Below are positions 13,001 to 26,756 of a stretch of 64,000 bases of DNA, piece by piece; the stretch's first letter is position 1; each line of letters starts with the position of its first letter. The notes under the pieces are model-generated. The model ran no database searches. It had not been told where the DNA came from and saw only the letters and a program-made list of their open reading frames with translations. Made by a program: the position numbers and the translations under genes. The DNA comes from Citrus sinensis (taxonomy: Eukaryota > Streptophyta > Magnoliopsida > Sapindales > Rutaceae), in assembly GCF_022201045.2 (NCBI RefSeq), contig NC_068563.1, positions 26,509,001 through 26,573,000 of the forward strand, in the 5' to 3' direction.

Positions 13001-16000
13001 AATATAATTGCTTTCTTCCAGTTTCTTATGCACGCGAAATATGCACAATGAAACATTGATACATTTCTGCAGACTCCAAATACGAAGCAGAAGGAAAGTG
13101 ACATATCAATGAGTTCTGGAGAGATTCATCAAATTAATTCAGATCCAGGAAATTCTTGCAATACCGTAGGTGTTAATGGCTCCACCTCTGGTTCTGTAGA
13201 CAAGAAATCTGGATCATCTTCTATGCCAGAGTCAGCAACTACCAGCTCTTTGGTTGACCCAGTTCAATCTAATTTGGCGAATGTAGAATCTTATGATCAA
13301 GTGGAGGCGATTAGGGATGATGGCAGTGCAGCATCCAGTAGTGGATCCCCGTGGTATTATCTCCGTAAAGATGCAACAACATTCGTCTCGCAAACTCTCA
13401 GGAGAGGATGCAAGAATCTTTGGCAACTTACAACTAGTCGTGTAACGGTTTTGATTTTTTCAGCTGCTGTTTGTTCGACAAGCATTCACCAATTCTTGAG
13501 AAATTATGAAGATTTAAATGTCTTCATCTTGGCCGGGGAAGCCTTTTGTGGAATTGAGGCAGTTGAGTTCAGGGAAAAGTTGAAGACTGTTTGTGAAAAT
13601 TATTTTGTAGCATTTCATCGACAAAATATATATGTAAGTTGAGATTTCCTATCTCTTATTGGCTATTTGTTTATCAGCATAATTATATTCTCAATTTGCT
13701 ATTTTGTTTTCTATGTTGTGCACATAAAATATCTATGGCTTGTATGATGGACACAATGACTGCATCTTGTGGAAATAACATATTCAGTCCTCTTCAGAGT
13801 TACTGTTTAGATATTACTTTTATGCCTTCAATTTCATGATTTACTTTTTAAACTATTGAGATCTAAAGAACTTCATCAGAGGTATTTTTTTGTTTGAAAA
13901 TCCTTTGCAAATTCTTCTTGTGGTGTGCTTCTCAGTGGGTTTATTAGTGATGTGATTTTGGTTTTGAATTGTCTGCATCATGAAGTTGAAGTGAGAATTA
14001 GGACTTTAGTGCCGGGACATGCACATCAATTTGATTGAAAAGTCATGATGGCATTTTGTTTTGTTTCCCATTTTCAATTAGCAACTGAATTTATGGTTGC
14101 AAACTTTTTGTGGAATATAATTTTTCATCATGTTATGCCTCCAGTGTGGTCTAAGTAATTTTTCATTCCTTCACAGGCACTTAAAATGGTTCTGGAGAAG
14201 GAGACTTGGATGAAATTACCAGCAGATACCGTACAAGTAGTGAGTTTTGCTGGGCTTGTTGGTGATGGAGCACCACTAATTGTTTCATCTGACTCTTCTA
14301 GTGCTAGAGTAATTCATTCCAATAAATCAGCAAACCCAACTGGTGTCACTTCCAGGAATAGTGGATTTTCTCATTGGCTGAAGTCTGGGAACCCATTTTC
14401 ACAAAAACTAATATATATCTCCAAAGGTCTGAATTTGCCACAACTTAACGGAGCAATTGATGGCGAATATGATGACTACTTTCGTGGAGATAAAGTCACT
14501 CCAAAAAGTAGTGACAAAAGTCATATGAACGGTACCAATTCTGTTCCAGAAGAGGAAAATGAAGATCTTCTTGCAGATTTTATTGACGAGGATAGTCAAC
14601 TTCCAAGTCGAATTTCAAAACCCAATCTTTGGAGAAATCACTCATCACATTGGAATGATGATGAGATTACATCTCAAACAGGATCATCTCTTTGCCTTCT
14701 CAGGTCAGATGCTCTAAATTAATTTGGAAGAATATATATAGAACTCTTTGCTTGAACAATTGAATCTAGAGTATGTTTTATTCAGCTGTCTGTATGGTTT
14801 TGCATATTAGGTCAATGGATAAATATGCAAGGCTGATGCAGAAACTAGACATAGTGAATGTTGAGTTTTTTAAGGTATGTTTTCATTATTTACCATCCTT
14901 GTACCATGTTTCATGTCTCTAGCTGTTAATGCAACCTGAATGGTGGTTTCCTGATTCAGAATATTGTTGCAGGGGATATGCCAGTTGTTTGAGGTTTTCT
15001 TCCATTATGTATTTGAAACATTCTGTCAGCAAAATGGAAAAGGTTCAACCAATCCTCTTAACTGTAAGGTCCTTTTTTTAAATTTCTTTATCTGGTTCTT
15101 CTGTATTTACCAGCGCGTACTCTTTTACTTTTTACTATTTTTAAAACTTATAGATTTGGTCCAAAATCATTCTACCTAGACTGAGCCCTTCAAATTGGAG
15201 TCAACACTTAATTAAGAACTTTATCTTCATATGATACTCAGATCGGCTGAAGACAGCCTTAAACAAGATAACACAAGATTGTGATGAGTGGATAAAACCC
15301 CAGTTGACATCATTTTCATCTTCTTCACCTTCATCTGTGGCAAATATGGATGTGACACCTACTAGTCCTCGGAGTCTTTCAGGTGCATCTTTTGGTCTCA
15401 AGGTAATGTTCATATTTTAGTTAAGGCATTTAGTTAATTAGCATGATCTTTTGCTTTTTGCTTCCCCCGCTTCAGTATCCACTGTGGTGTTGGGGCTCTG
15501 GGCGTTCTGACAGCTGCTTGTCTTGTAAATTTTATTTCCAAAATGTGCTTAATATGTACTATTATTTCTTTTTAATGCCCTTAGACCCATTTTTTTATAT
15601 ATCTTAATTGTTCGGTTGTATCTCCTCTAACTATCCATAATTCTGGTTTTGATTTTACAATTCTTTAAGCCCTTATGCCTATCATTATTGTTCATTGTTC
15701 TGTTTTAAGAAGGTTAGTGTTATTTCACCCTTCAAGTTACACTGTATCCCATTACCAACTTCTGTTGTTCCTTCTGTATTAATGTTTTTTCTAGTTTTAT
15801 TTCTTCCTAAGTTACATTGAATTAGTTCCTTGGAAAAAAGCTATATTGAATTAAAAATGTACAATTACACAGCTGTGCATGAGACAGTCATCAGAAGATG
15901 CTGTCGATTATATGATTGATCAAGATCCTAGTCTTAAGGCGGTACTTCCTGTTGTTATCTGTTAGTGATTTATTGTATCGGCTGCTTTTTGTTAAGGGTA

Positions 16001-19000
16001 ATACTTGATGATCAAATTCCCAATGATTCAAAATTTGGAGATGATAATAGTCTGAACTTATCAATAGTTCCCAGGAATACAATTAACTGATGGCCCAAGT
16101 TCTGGTTCCCAGTATTGACTATGGAATTTAGAAATGAGAAAAAGTGAATTTGAACATCCTGGCTTCAGATATATAAACACTGAATGTGAATTTTTGTGGT
16201 CAGATCACATGCTTGGTCGAATATATCTGAAATGCCACTGACCTTTGCAATGTGGTGACGATTTATTTGTTTAAGCACATTCAATTAGGTGAGTCAGAGA
16301 AGAGAATCCATTGGCATTTACTGAGTAGCTAACTTCACAATGTACCATAAACTGTTACTTGGCTATTAAGCTGTGGATATACAAATGTTGTATGTTAGGA
16401 GTCTTTTGAGGACAAACATCCTCTCGTATATCTTGACATTGAATAAATATGGGTTGTTTGTGTAATGTTCTTGTTTTCTTGATGTACTTTCCTTTTTGCA
16501 AATTGCATGTTCTGCCCAAGTTGGCGCATTCTCTAAACTTATAGACCACTGAAATTACTCTCCCTGGGAGGGGAATCAACATAGAAGGTAGAAGTTCTCA
16601 TAATTCAAAGTAGTCAGTTGCACTTCTTGTCACTTTGTTTGGTTTCCTGCCATTTAAGGAAGCAACTGCATTTCAATGCAACATTTTGGGCCCTGAACAT
16701 TTAATGAAGTTGTGGATGAAAACTTTCTCAAGATAACTGTGTATTGACGCATAATGGACCATGGAATTAGCATTGTGAACAATCTGATTCTTTGTTAAAC
16801 AACCGAGCATTTCAATGAGAAGAAAGCCCCGTGTCTGGAAAATTTGTGACCTTGGTTTAGAGGATATTAATCTTGTGAGCATTTCCCTAGGCTTCACATT
16901 CATGATTATCCAGCAAATTGATTTTGCATAACCTGACGCTAATGGGTGAGTACTAAGAAACCGGTCTCAGCATTTTTATAGACTTGGCTGTCTTAAAAAT
17001 GTATGAGAAAGATATTCTTACTTAGGGTTACTTTTACGGACTTCCTTTCAAATGTTTCAAGGAATTGAAATCGTGAATAAATCACCAGAAAAAAATAGTA
17101 AGTTATTGCTGTTGTTGGTTATAGAATAATTAACTGGTTTGACAATTTCTTCTCTGCTGATTTTTGTTATATTCTAAGAAATGCGTGTGAGTTCCTTTAT
17201 TACTTTATACTGTAGCTTACATTCAGTAAATGTTGTTGTTCAAATATAGAAATGAAGCAATGTGTGATACACTGGCCTATAAATAACCGGACTATTATGA
17301 TGCAGGAAAGATGTGCGGCTGCTGATACTGTATCTCTTGTTGCTCGGATGTTGCATAGATCTAGAACTCGTCTCCAATCAATGCTTCTGCAAAATACTGC
17401 AATTGAAGATTTCTACGTCAATCTGGTACTTTTGCCGTTATGTTTTGGAATGTTTATTACCCGTCATGAACATTTCAAATCTCAAACTAAACACGGGCCT
17501 AGTCACTTACTATTGATTGACAAAATTATAAGATTTTTGCTAAATCCATTTACAAGTCTGTAATGGATTGAGATTTGGCAGTGCTTGATTTATGTGTAAT
17601 AAGATTGGAAGACATGGCAATAGCTTGATTTATGTTAAATAAGAATAAAACAATACTGTTGAGGTATTGCCCAACTCTAACTTGAAGACTATTTAGTAGA
17701 TATACTGCACAAATATATGTCATATTGTGCCTCTAAAATGAAATTCTCAAGTTAATGGACATACAAGAGCCAGCCTTTGTGCATTTCTTTGTAATGTTGA
17801 AAATCAATTATTTTCCATGTTGCGTATGTTTAGAGGAAAGCAAAGAACACTAAATTTTCATGGCTTGAAACTAAAGGCTTAAGCTACCCTCAGATATAGA
17901 ACTTTTTCTTATCATCCTAATGTTCCAAGTCACTACATTATAGGTCTGTATTATTGAAAAATCTGCCCCATTGCCGTGTTCGTTCAGCATATTGGTTAAC
18001 TTTCTATTTATTTTGACAAATGAACTAACTTTTTTTACTTTCTTAGAAGGTTTGTTTAGAGAATTGTTTTTTCTACATATCTAATAAATTCCATCTGCCC
18101 AAAAAAGGGGGAAAAAGGGTTTTCCCACATTGTACGATCTAACAGTTATGTGGTTTTTCTCAGGTGGATTCAGTGCCGGATCTTATAGAGCACATACATA
18201 AGACAACTGCAAGACTATTGCTCCATATTGATGGGTAAGATCATAAAGCAAAATATTGTATTTGTTTTTTTCTCCATTAGGAGTTCCACCATCTAAATTA
18301 TTTCAATTTTATAGTTGTGGGTCTGGCAGTGGAACCATGTATTCTATACATGTTATAGACACACTTTAGACGTTTGGAGCTGGTCTTTTCCTCTTTCAAC
18401 TTGTGTGTTCTGTTATTTTGAACTATCAGTGTTCTCCTGTCTCTTCTTTTCATCTTTAATGGATGAACCCGTTTTTGACAGCTATGTCGATCGAATTTCT
18501 AATGCTAAATGGGAGGTTAAGGAGCTCGGACTAGAGCATAATGGGTTTGTTTCCTTGATTTATCTTCTATCTGCTACTTTTTTTTTAGATTCTAACTTTG
18601 TAAATACACAATGTTCTTAAAAATCTTTTAACTATTAGCAGCATTTCTTGGCAAAGAGATTAATATATATATGCACCCGATATGCTTTTGTTTGCACCAA
18701 TATTTAGTGCGTGTATTGATTTATTTGGATTATGAGTTTTTCAAGATTCCTGGAGGAGTGTGAGGGTTCTGGTATGGGTGACACCGAGTCTTCCTGTTGG
18801 GCAGTTCTGATTGTTTGCACTGTTTGCTGCTACCTGAAAATTTTGATAGGACATATTTCCATCCCTTTGAGGTTGGCTGTGTAGCTAATATTCATGAAGA
18901 ATATGTAGTCTGTCTCATCATCTGCATCTAGTAACTCTGGGTTCCATGCCCTACCTTTACTCCAGGACCCGTTTTTCTGCAAAATAATTAATGCATGCAA

Positions 19001-20570
19001 CTTCTTCTTGTGACCAAAACTTGTATCCGGGTCAGTCTTGCTCCTGCTGTGGTCGCCATAAAAATCACATCCCTCTATTTTGTTCCTGCTGCTATTTGCT
19101 ATTTTTCTTTATTGTTAATTCTCTTTGCAGAACAAATGAATTAACGGCTGCTGTTGTAATCCTATTTCCAACTTTAGCCATTAGCTTTTAACAAATGGTG
19201 GATTGCAGCTGTTGTTTTATAACCATTTCTGTGTTCCTAGCAAAAGTGTATATAACAATTGAAAATAAGTTAGTGAGTAACTACAGAAATATTCATATAA
19301 TTCTTGTCTGAAAGGAGGTTCGCTGTAAACATTGTCCTGCTCTTCTATCTCAGCTGGTGGAAATTTTGAACCATTACTATCAACGTAGCTGTTCCAACAT
19401 TCTTTTAGACTGCACTTTTCAGTTATTGTGAAGGAGCTGCTGCTCTGTTTAATCATGCATTACAAAACTTTTGTAATCTACTATTTTTTTAACAAAATTT
19501 TCTTTCCTTACATTTTATCTTTTAGATATTTGTTTTTATTCCTGTCCAATTTCTACTCACTGACATCGGTTTATAATAGATATGTTGATCTGTTGTTGGG
19601 AGAATTTAAGCACTATAAGACGAGGCTTGCTCATGGGGGAATTCACAAGGAGGTATTTCTCTCTTGATACTAGATCTTGTTTTTATGTTTATTTTGCATT
19701 CATTTTTCGATGAATGGTTGATCTATGCTTCTGGACGACTACTTGTGGTGTGGGTGAATACTGTTTGCTTGACTCTATACTAATTTAGAATGACTAATTA
19801 TTGGAAACTGTCTTACGGTTCATAAAGGTTCAAGACCTTCTCCTAGAATATGGAGTTGAAATTGTTGCTGAGACTCTTATAGAAGGTCTATCACGAGTGA
19901 AGAGATGTACTGATGAAGGACGAGCTTTAATGTCCTTAGATCTTCAGGTGCTTGTTAAACTGTGATGTGGAATTTGCCTATATAAATGTTTCCATGTATT
20001 TTTGGTTAAACTAAGACAGCTGACTGCTGCTTTTGTTGTTATCAGGTTTTAATCAATGGCCTACAACATTTTGTCCCTGTAAATGTCAAGCCAAAGTTAC
20101 AAATAGTTGAAACCTTCATCAAGGTGAATAGTAATATTACTAATTGATCCATAAGTTAATGCAGTTAAAATATTGAGGTGATAAATTGAAGTGGAGGTTG
20201 CAGCTTGATCTGTTTGACATGCTCTTCATTTGGAAATGCACACACACAACTTGTCTCAATTAATAATTAACCTATGCTTTCTCACTCTCCTTTTTTTTTT
20301 CTTTTTTTTTTTCACGTTTAACAGGCTTACTACCTTCCAGAAACTGAATATGTTCACTGGGCTGCTGCTCACCCTGTAAGAAATTTTGTGCTATGTCAAA
20401 CTTTTGTATACCTTTTTAGTGCATTCATTCCGTCATGATACGACTTTGGCTTGCAGGAATACACTAAAAGTCAAATTCTAGGGCTGGTCAACCTTGTTGC
20501 TGCAATGAAAGGGTGGAAGAGAAAAACCAGGTTGGAAATATTAGAAAAGATTGAGTCAGCTGGTGCATAG
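4051..20570 (+). CDS. VPS50: syndetin / VPS50-like (CCDC132) subunit of the EARP tethering complex, 26 exons
   Basis: The exons join in phase to 3,420 nt (1,139 codons plus stop): 4051-4287, 5602-5769, 7071-7145, 8631-8709, 9118-9182, 9430-9519, 10040-10129, 10209-10295, 10523-10606, 11165-11284, 11805-11833, 11914-12046, 13073-13633, 14177-14703, 14811-14874, 14973-15063, 15242-15402, 15873-15941, 17306-17425, 18164-18234, 18482-18544, 19580-19652, 19828-19947, 20046-20123, 20325-20375, 20457-20570. All borders are GT-AG. The N-terminal half (about residues 100-400) matches the Vps54/syndetin N-terminal domain; the last 250 residues match the C-terminal DUF2451 region. Exons 13-14 encode a Ser-rich linker. 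In animals syndetin replaces VPS54 in the GARP-like EARP complex, acting in endosomal recycling; the plant role is inferred. An in-frame ATG at 4195 (Met49) is an alternative start. The 3' UTR runs to about 20850. Confidence 0.9.
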
Positions 20571-20896
20571 TCTGCAAAAGCATGTAAAGTTTCGGTCTCT
20601 CACGCTACCATTCTTCTGTCCTTTCCACCGAGTGATGTATATCGGTCTCACTTAAGTATGTAGAGTACCACACTTCCAAGGCTGTATATCTCCTGATGCA
20701 TCAGTTTGTGTAATTCATCATCTTTCCCAAAAGGGAAATATCACATGTAATTTTTTATCACAGCATATCTGGTTGGTTTTCAAATGGAACAGTTTCAGTC
20801 TTCCGCCCTTGCTTCCTTTATTACAAATGGAATTAGTAATTTTTCGGTCTTCTGCGAGTGTACTGTTTGAAGTGCTAACAAATGCCCTGCATTTAA

Positions 20897-21767
20897 TGTT
20901 GCGTTTACTTTTTAGATAGAAGTAGGAATCCTGAAGAGTGGGAATCTTTGGATTAGGAGTGTGGAATGGGAGTGGGAGTAGGTTGTTTACTTATACTAGA
21001 ATGGAAGCATGGAATAAAGATCAGAATTCAATTTATGTGTTTACTTTGTCTTGGATTGGGAGTAAATAGTTTTAAATTATAATTTTATCCTTATTTAAAG
21101 CATTATAATTTTTAATTACAAAACTAATAAAAAATATATTTAATGAATAATATTTATTTTATTATATTTATAAATTTATTATAATTATTAATATTCTTAA
21201 TTATGAACAATAAATTATTAATTTTAATATAAAATGAAACTTTATTTTATTTTATTTAATATAATTTTATTAAATTTATTATTATATAAAATAATAATAT
21301 AATATTATTTAGTACAAAATTAATATTTTCTTAGAATAAACTATTTATTATTATTAATATTAAATAAATATAGTACTATTATTTTTAAAATAAATATAAT
21401 ATTATTATATTTATTAATTCTCTATTAATGTAATAGTATTATTTTAAAATAATTTTAACTTAGAATCAATGTAAATTATTATTTAGTTAAATATAATATT
21501 ATTATTCAAATAAATATTATTTATTTTATTTTATTAATTATAAAATATTAAATTAAATTAAATTAAATGAAAGGGTAAAAAGGGGAGAGATGGGAGTGGA
21601 TTTCCACTCCCACCTCCCCCAATGGGAGTCCCACTTCCACTCCCCACTCCAAAAATGAGTGGGGCTCACGGAGTGGGATTCCCAATCCGTGGCCATTTTA
21701 AGCAAGTAAACACTGGAGTGGGAGGAATTCACACTCCTCACTCCCACTCCAGCAAGTAAACACAACC
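20897..21767. mobile_element. Inverted-repeat DNA transposon without coding capacity (large MITE)
   Basis: The left end TGTTGCGTTTACTT (20897-20910) is inverted at the right end (AAGTAAACACAACC, 21754-21767). The element is bordered on both sides by TTAA (20893-20896 and 21768-21771). Subterminal regions are rich in GGAGTGGG words on the left and CCCACTCC words on the right, and GTTTACTT recurs inside both ends. The core (about 21060-21570) is almost pure A/T. No open frame is credible. The TTAA flank could be a 4-bp target duplication or a 3-bp TTA/TAA duplication plus one base, so I do not assign a superfamily. Confidence 0.7.
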
Positions 21768-21771
21768 TTAA

Positions 21772-22039
21772 TTTAAAGTAAGGTAACTGAAGTTGTCAGG
21801 TTTGGCCAATGTCAGGATGTGGATGGTGATTTAGTGTGAGCAGAGTTGTGTTTAGTGTGAGAATTCGAATCCAAAGCACATCTTTTACAACATCAAGATG
21901 TTTTACCAGTTAAGAGACAATTTGAAATTTAGTGGAATTTGAATGATTTTGTTTCCTACGTAAATGAGACTGGAAACATCATTGTTTTTTTATTCAAACT
22001 CGTATTCATTCCTAATCGAATGATCAAAATTTTGGGTTA
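21772..22039. other. Short intergenic spacer before the retrotransposon
   Basis: No exon, RNA gene or repeat end recognised. The last five bases before the LTR (22040-22044, AAACT) are the retrotransposon's target duplication. Confidence 0.5.
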
Positions 22040-22044
22040 AAACT

Positions 22045-22434
22045 TGATGCAGCGGAAGTTTAGTGTTCAAAACATTCCGTTGATTCTAGAGAATACCGGA
22101 ACAAAAGAACAACTAAATTCACGTTGATTCAAAAGAATACCGTGAATTTAGGGGTTAAGACTCGTTGATTCCGTAGAATACCAAGAATTAACTGTTCAAA
22201 TACTCACAAAGAGATTTGAAAATTGAAATATTATTAAACTCAAAATTCTCTCCTTCAAAGGTTACAAGAGGGAGCTATTTATAGTAGTAGTAATTATCTT
22301 AATTCATGAAGGAAAAACAAAATCCTAAATTGAAAGGGAAACAAAATTCTAAATTAGAAAGGAATTTAAAAGTCTTAAACTTTAGTTAATAAGGAAACTA
22401 ATCCTAGTATAATATGGATTCCTACTCTTCATCA
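22045..22434 (-). repeat. 3' LTR of the Gypsy element
   Basis: This is the downstream LTR for the minus-strand element. The polyprotein frame runs 13 bp into it before its stop codon at 22422-22424. Confidence 0.93.
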
Positions 22435-25400
22435 TTCCCCCCAGGGTGGAGAGAATTCGTCCGCGAATTCGGATTGTCAGCAACATCTTCATCATGATCA
22501 CCTCTGTAAGGAATAAGATGCTTAACATTAAATACATCTGCAGTGTGGATATGACTAGGAAGCTTTAATCTGTAGGCATTAGGATTTATCTTCTCTATAA
22601 TCTCCAAAGGGCCGATTTTCCTGGCAGAAAGTTTGTTGTACTCACCAACTGAGAATCTATCTTTAGTTAGGATAACCCAAACAAAATCTCCCACTTGAAA
22701 TTCCAAAGCTCGACGTTTTTTGTCTGCCATAATTTTATAACCTTCGGTCGTCTGCTTCAAAGACTCTTGCGTAGTTTCATGAATCTTCTGAAGCTGCTCA
22801 ATAAAGTCTTCTGCTTTACCGCTTTTGCGAACTAAATTTGGAACTGGAGCCAAGTCAATAGGAGCTCGTGGATTATATCCGTAATTTACCTGAAAAGGGC
22901 TTAAACCAGTACTACGCTTAGCTGCACGGTTATAAGTAAACTCGACTTGATATAACTTTTGATCCCACATCTTCAAGTTATCGCCAACTAGACTACGTAG
23001 ATGGTTTCCTAAAGAGCGGTTGACAACTTCAGTTTGACCATCTGTTTGTGGGTGGTAAGCACTACTAAAATTCAGGCGAGTGTTAGTCAATTTCCATAAT
23101 GTCTTCCAAAAATGGCTAAAAAATCGTGTATCCCGGTCAGATACTATAGAACTTGGTAAACCATACAATCTATAGACTTCCTTGAAGAATAGGCGAGCAA
23201 CAGTCAAAGCGTCTGTAGTCTTCTTGCAAGCAATGAAGTGAGCCATTTTCGAGAATCGATCAACAACAACAAATATTGAATCCATACCCCTCTGAGTGCG
23301 GGGTAATCCTAAAACAAAATCCATGCTAATGTCAGCCCAAGGTTGTGTTGGAATCGGTAGCGGCATATATAACCCAGCATTAGTTGCTGCGCCCTTGGAA
23401 ACTTGACAAATGCGACAAGTCTCGACATAGTGATATATTTCACGCCTCATAGTAGGCCAAAAATAAGTGTTGGCTATTAGAGCCAGAGTTTTGTCACGAC
23501 CCATGTGCCCTTCATTATGTAACTCTGCAATGATTTTCAATCTCAAACTTGAGTCAGGAACACACAACTGATTACTCTTGAAAAGGAATTTGTCATGTAA
23601 ATGATAATCTGAGCGAAACCCTGCAACAACGTCTTCTAGTATAGGAGCAAAGTAAGGATCAGAAGCATATAACTCTCGAAATGTGTCAAATCCGAGAACT
23701 TGATTATGCATCTGTGTCAATAAAGAAGTTCGTCGACTAAGTGCATCTGCTACCCGGTTGGATTCACCAGAGGTATGCTTCACCACAAAAGTAAATTGTT
23801 GAAGGAATACTGTCCGCGTGGCATGTCTGTGAGAGAGTTTGTCTTGACTATTGAGGTATTTTAACGCGGCATGGTCAGTGTATAAAACAAAGTCTTTATG
23901 AATTAGATAATGTCGCCAATGTGTTAACGCTTGGACTACTGCGTAAAATTCCGCGTCGTAAGTGCTATAGTGTGCCTTTGCTCCATTCAACTTCTCACTA
24001 AAATAAGCTATAGGCTTACCTTGTTGGCTAAGAACAGCTCCAATGCCGACCTTAGAAGCATCACAATGTACCTCAAAAGTGAGCGAAAAATCTGGTAGAG
24101 CAAGTACTGGGGCAGTAATCAACTTTTCTTTGATAATCTCGAATGCCTTAGTAGCTGCCTCTGTCCAAGAGAATTTTCCTCCTTTCATGCAATCCGTGAT
24201 TGGTGCCATAATAGTACTGAAATGAGGAATGAATCGCCTGTAAAAAGAGGCCAATCCATGGAAACTTCTGGTGGCGGATAAAGTAGTTGGCGGAGGCCAA
24301 TCTCGAATAGCATCCACTTTTGATTGGTCAACAGATATACCATCTTTCGACACCACATATCCCAAAAATAATACTTTCTCTGTTAAGAAAATACACTTGT
24401 TTACTGCTGTGTATAAACTTGCTGCTCTTAAGGCTGAAAGCACTTCTCTCAAATGTTGTAGATGTAACTCGTGGCTGGTGCTATATATAAGTATATCATC
24501 GAAGTAAACAACCACAAACTTTCCAATGAAAGGGCGAAGAACTTGATTCATGACTCACATGAAAGTACTCGGAGCATTGGATAAGCCAAACGGCATTACC
24601 AACCACTCGTATAACCCTTCGCGAATTTTAAAAGCTGTTTTCCATTCATCTCCAGGTCGTATTCGAATTTGATGGTAGCCACTTTTCAAATCAAGTTTGG
24701 TAAAATTTGTTGCTCCACTGAGTTGATCTAACAAGTCATCTAATCGAGGGATTGGAAAACGATATCGAACTGTAATTTTATTGATAGCTCGACTGTCCAC
24801 GCACATCCTCCAAGAACCATCTTTCTTTGGAGTCAATAAAGCAGGGACTGCACAGGGACTAAGACTTTCACGGATAAATCCCTTTTCTAGTAACTCTTCT
24901 ACTTGGCGCCTTAATTCCTCATGTTCTGTAGGACTCATACGATAATGAGGTCGATTTGGTAGTGTAGAACCTGGTACCAAATCAATTTGGTGTTGTATAT
25001 CCCGAAGAGGTGGTAAAGCCTATGGTAGCTCCTTGGGGAACAAATCTTGAAATTCCGCCAGAATAAGTGTCACAGCTTCAGGAATCTTTGAATTACCGTT
25101 ACTCTCTTTTCCCAATAAAATGTAGATTCTCTTTGTCTCTGCTACAACATCTATAAATTGCTTCTTGCTTAACAAATAATTACCCAAGTCTTGCTGGAGA
25201 GTAAACTCCTTGTTAGGTAGGAGAACGATCTTGGTGTTGTTAAACATAAAGCTGTAGGTGTTTCTCTTCCCATCATGCACTACGTTTCGATCATATTGCC
25301 AAGGTCTACCCAGTAATAGATGACAAGCATCCATAGCCACAACATCACACCAAATTTTGTCTTTATAAATTGAACCAATGGATAAGGAAACTAAACAACA

Positions 25401-26756
25401 TTTCGATACTGTCACTTGATTCCCCTTCTTCAGCCATGTGAGCTTGTATGGAGTTTGATGAGGTTCTGTCTTTAAATTTAGCTTTGTTATGGCTTCTTCT
25501 GAAATGACATTCTCGCAACTGCCGGAGTCTATGACCATACGACATACTTTACCCCCAATTGTGCAAGTAGTCTGAAAGATATTTTGTCGTAGCCACTTGT
25601 CTTTGTCTTGACCTTTAGGAGTGAAGAATGCACGGTTCACGATCAACATTGGTCCGCTATCACCATGTTCTTCAACAGATTGAGCGCTACCACTACTATC
25701 AAAAGTTGGTTCTACAGCAAACTCTTCAATTTCTTCCTCCTGATAGTTTTCGCTTTCCTCTGTGCCTACGAATAAGCCTTTACCATATTTTTCTCCCTTT
25801 TTACATTCTGTCATTCGGTGCCCATTTTCTCCGCAATTAAAACAGCGTAATCCCGAACCCGAGGATTGGGTTTTGCTGCTTTGACCGATTTCACTAGGCT
25901 TACTCGTTTTATTTGGAGGATTTGGAGGAGTGAAAGTACGAAATTGGGAAGTCGGGTTTGAATTATCACGAACAACACTTCGAGCACCCCGAAAGCTTGA
26001 GTCATTAGTACGTCGACTAAATTGCTTCTCCAACTGCAAGGCTTGTTGGTGTGCCTCTGAAACAGAGTATGGGTCAAGTAAATTTAATTGGTCTTGAAAT
26101 TGAGATCGTAGGCCTCCAATATAGCGGGAAACATGTTGTTCTTCTGTCTCTGTCAAGTCATTGCGTGCCACCAACCAATGGAATTCTGTAGTGTAATCAT
26201 CCACTGATCGATTACCTTGCCTTAAATTCTGTAGCTGTTGGTATAACAGTTTGGCGTAATTATGAGGCAAGAATGCTCCACGCAAGTGCTTCTTGAACTT
26301 TTCCCAAGAATCAATCTTCTTTTTGCCTTGCCTAATCCTTGTGAGCTTAGTTTGTTGCCACCAAGCTGCTGCTCTTCCACGAAATCGAGTTGCAGCAAGC
26401 GAAACTAGTTTATTTTCAGGAACTTCTTTGTATTCGAAAACTTCCTCAATGGCGTTAATCCAATCCAATAATTCTTCAGGTCGACCACTTCCTTGAAATT
26501 CGGGAATGTCAATTCTCAACCCAGATTCCCATCTTCTGTCATCAGTAGACTCAGTTCTAGGGCGACGCCCAGAGAATGGGTTAGCAAAGCTTCCACTTGA
26601 TTTGTCTTCACGTTCTGGAGTACAATGGCGTTCGTCAAGTAACTCTGCCATTCGTGCCATTTGTGCAGCTAACATATCAATTCTGGCTGTCATACTAGCC
26701 AGGGATTCATCTTTCGAAACATCTTCTTGAGCATCACGAGCTTTTCTTGGAGGCAT
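22422..26756 (-). pseudogene. Gypsy Gag-Pol polyprotein with two in-frame stop codons
   Basis: One frame of about 1,444 codons starts at ATG 26756 (MPPRKARDAQ; an upstream in-frame ATG at 26843 is possible) and ends at 22422. In order it encodes Gag, a CCHC zinc knuckle (CFNCGENGHRMTEC), an aspartic protease (VIDSGS), reverse transcriptase with YFDD at about 24495-24506, RNase H, an HHCC integrase zinc-binding region (HNEGHMGRDK...CRICQ) and the integrase core (SMDFVLGLPR...DGQTEVVNR). No clear chromodomain is seen. TAG at 25020-25022 (about codon 579, between protease and RT) and TGA at 24555-24557 (about codon 734, within RT) interrupt an otherwise undamaged frame. The copy is thus probably non-autonomous unless the stops are read through. 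Confidence 0.9.
22435..22443 (-). other. Polypurine tract
   Basis: On the minus strand GGGGGGAA (within CCTGGGGGGAATGATG) abuts the 3' LTR. It is a purine run in the expected place for plus-strand priming and is also part of the coding frame. Confidence 0.8.

Noticed and set aside
24043..26730. Shorter plus- and minus-strand frames inside the Gypsy element
   Set aside because: They overlap the Gag-Pol frame, which has clear domains in order.
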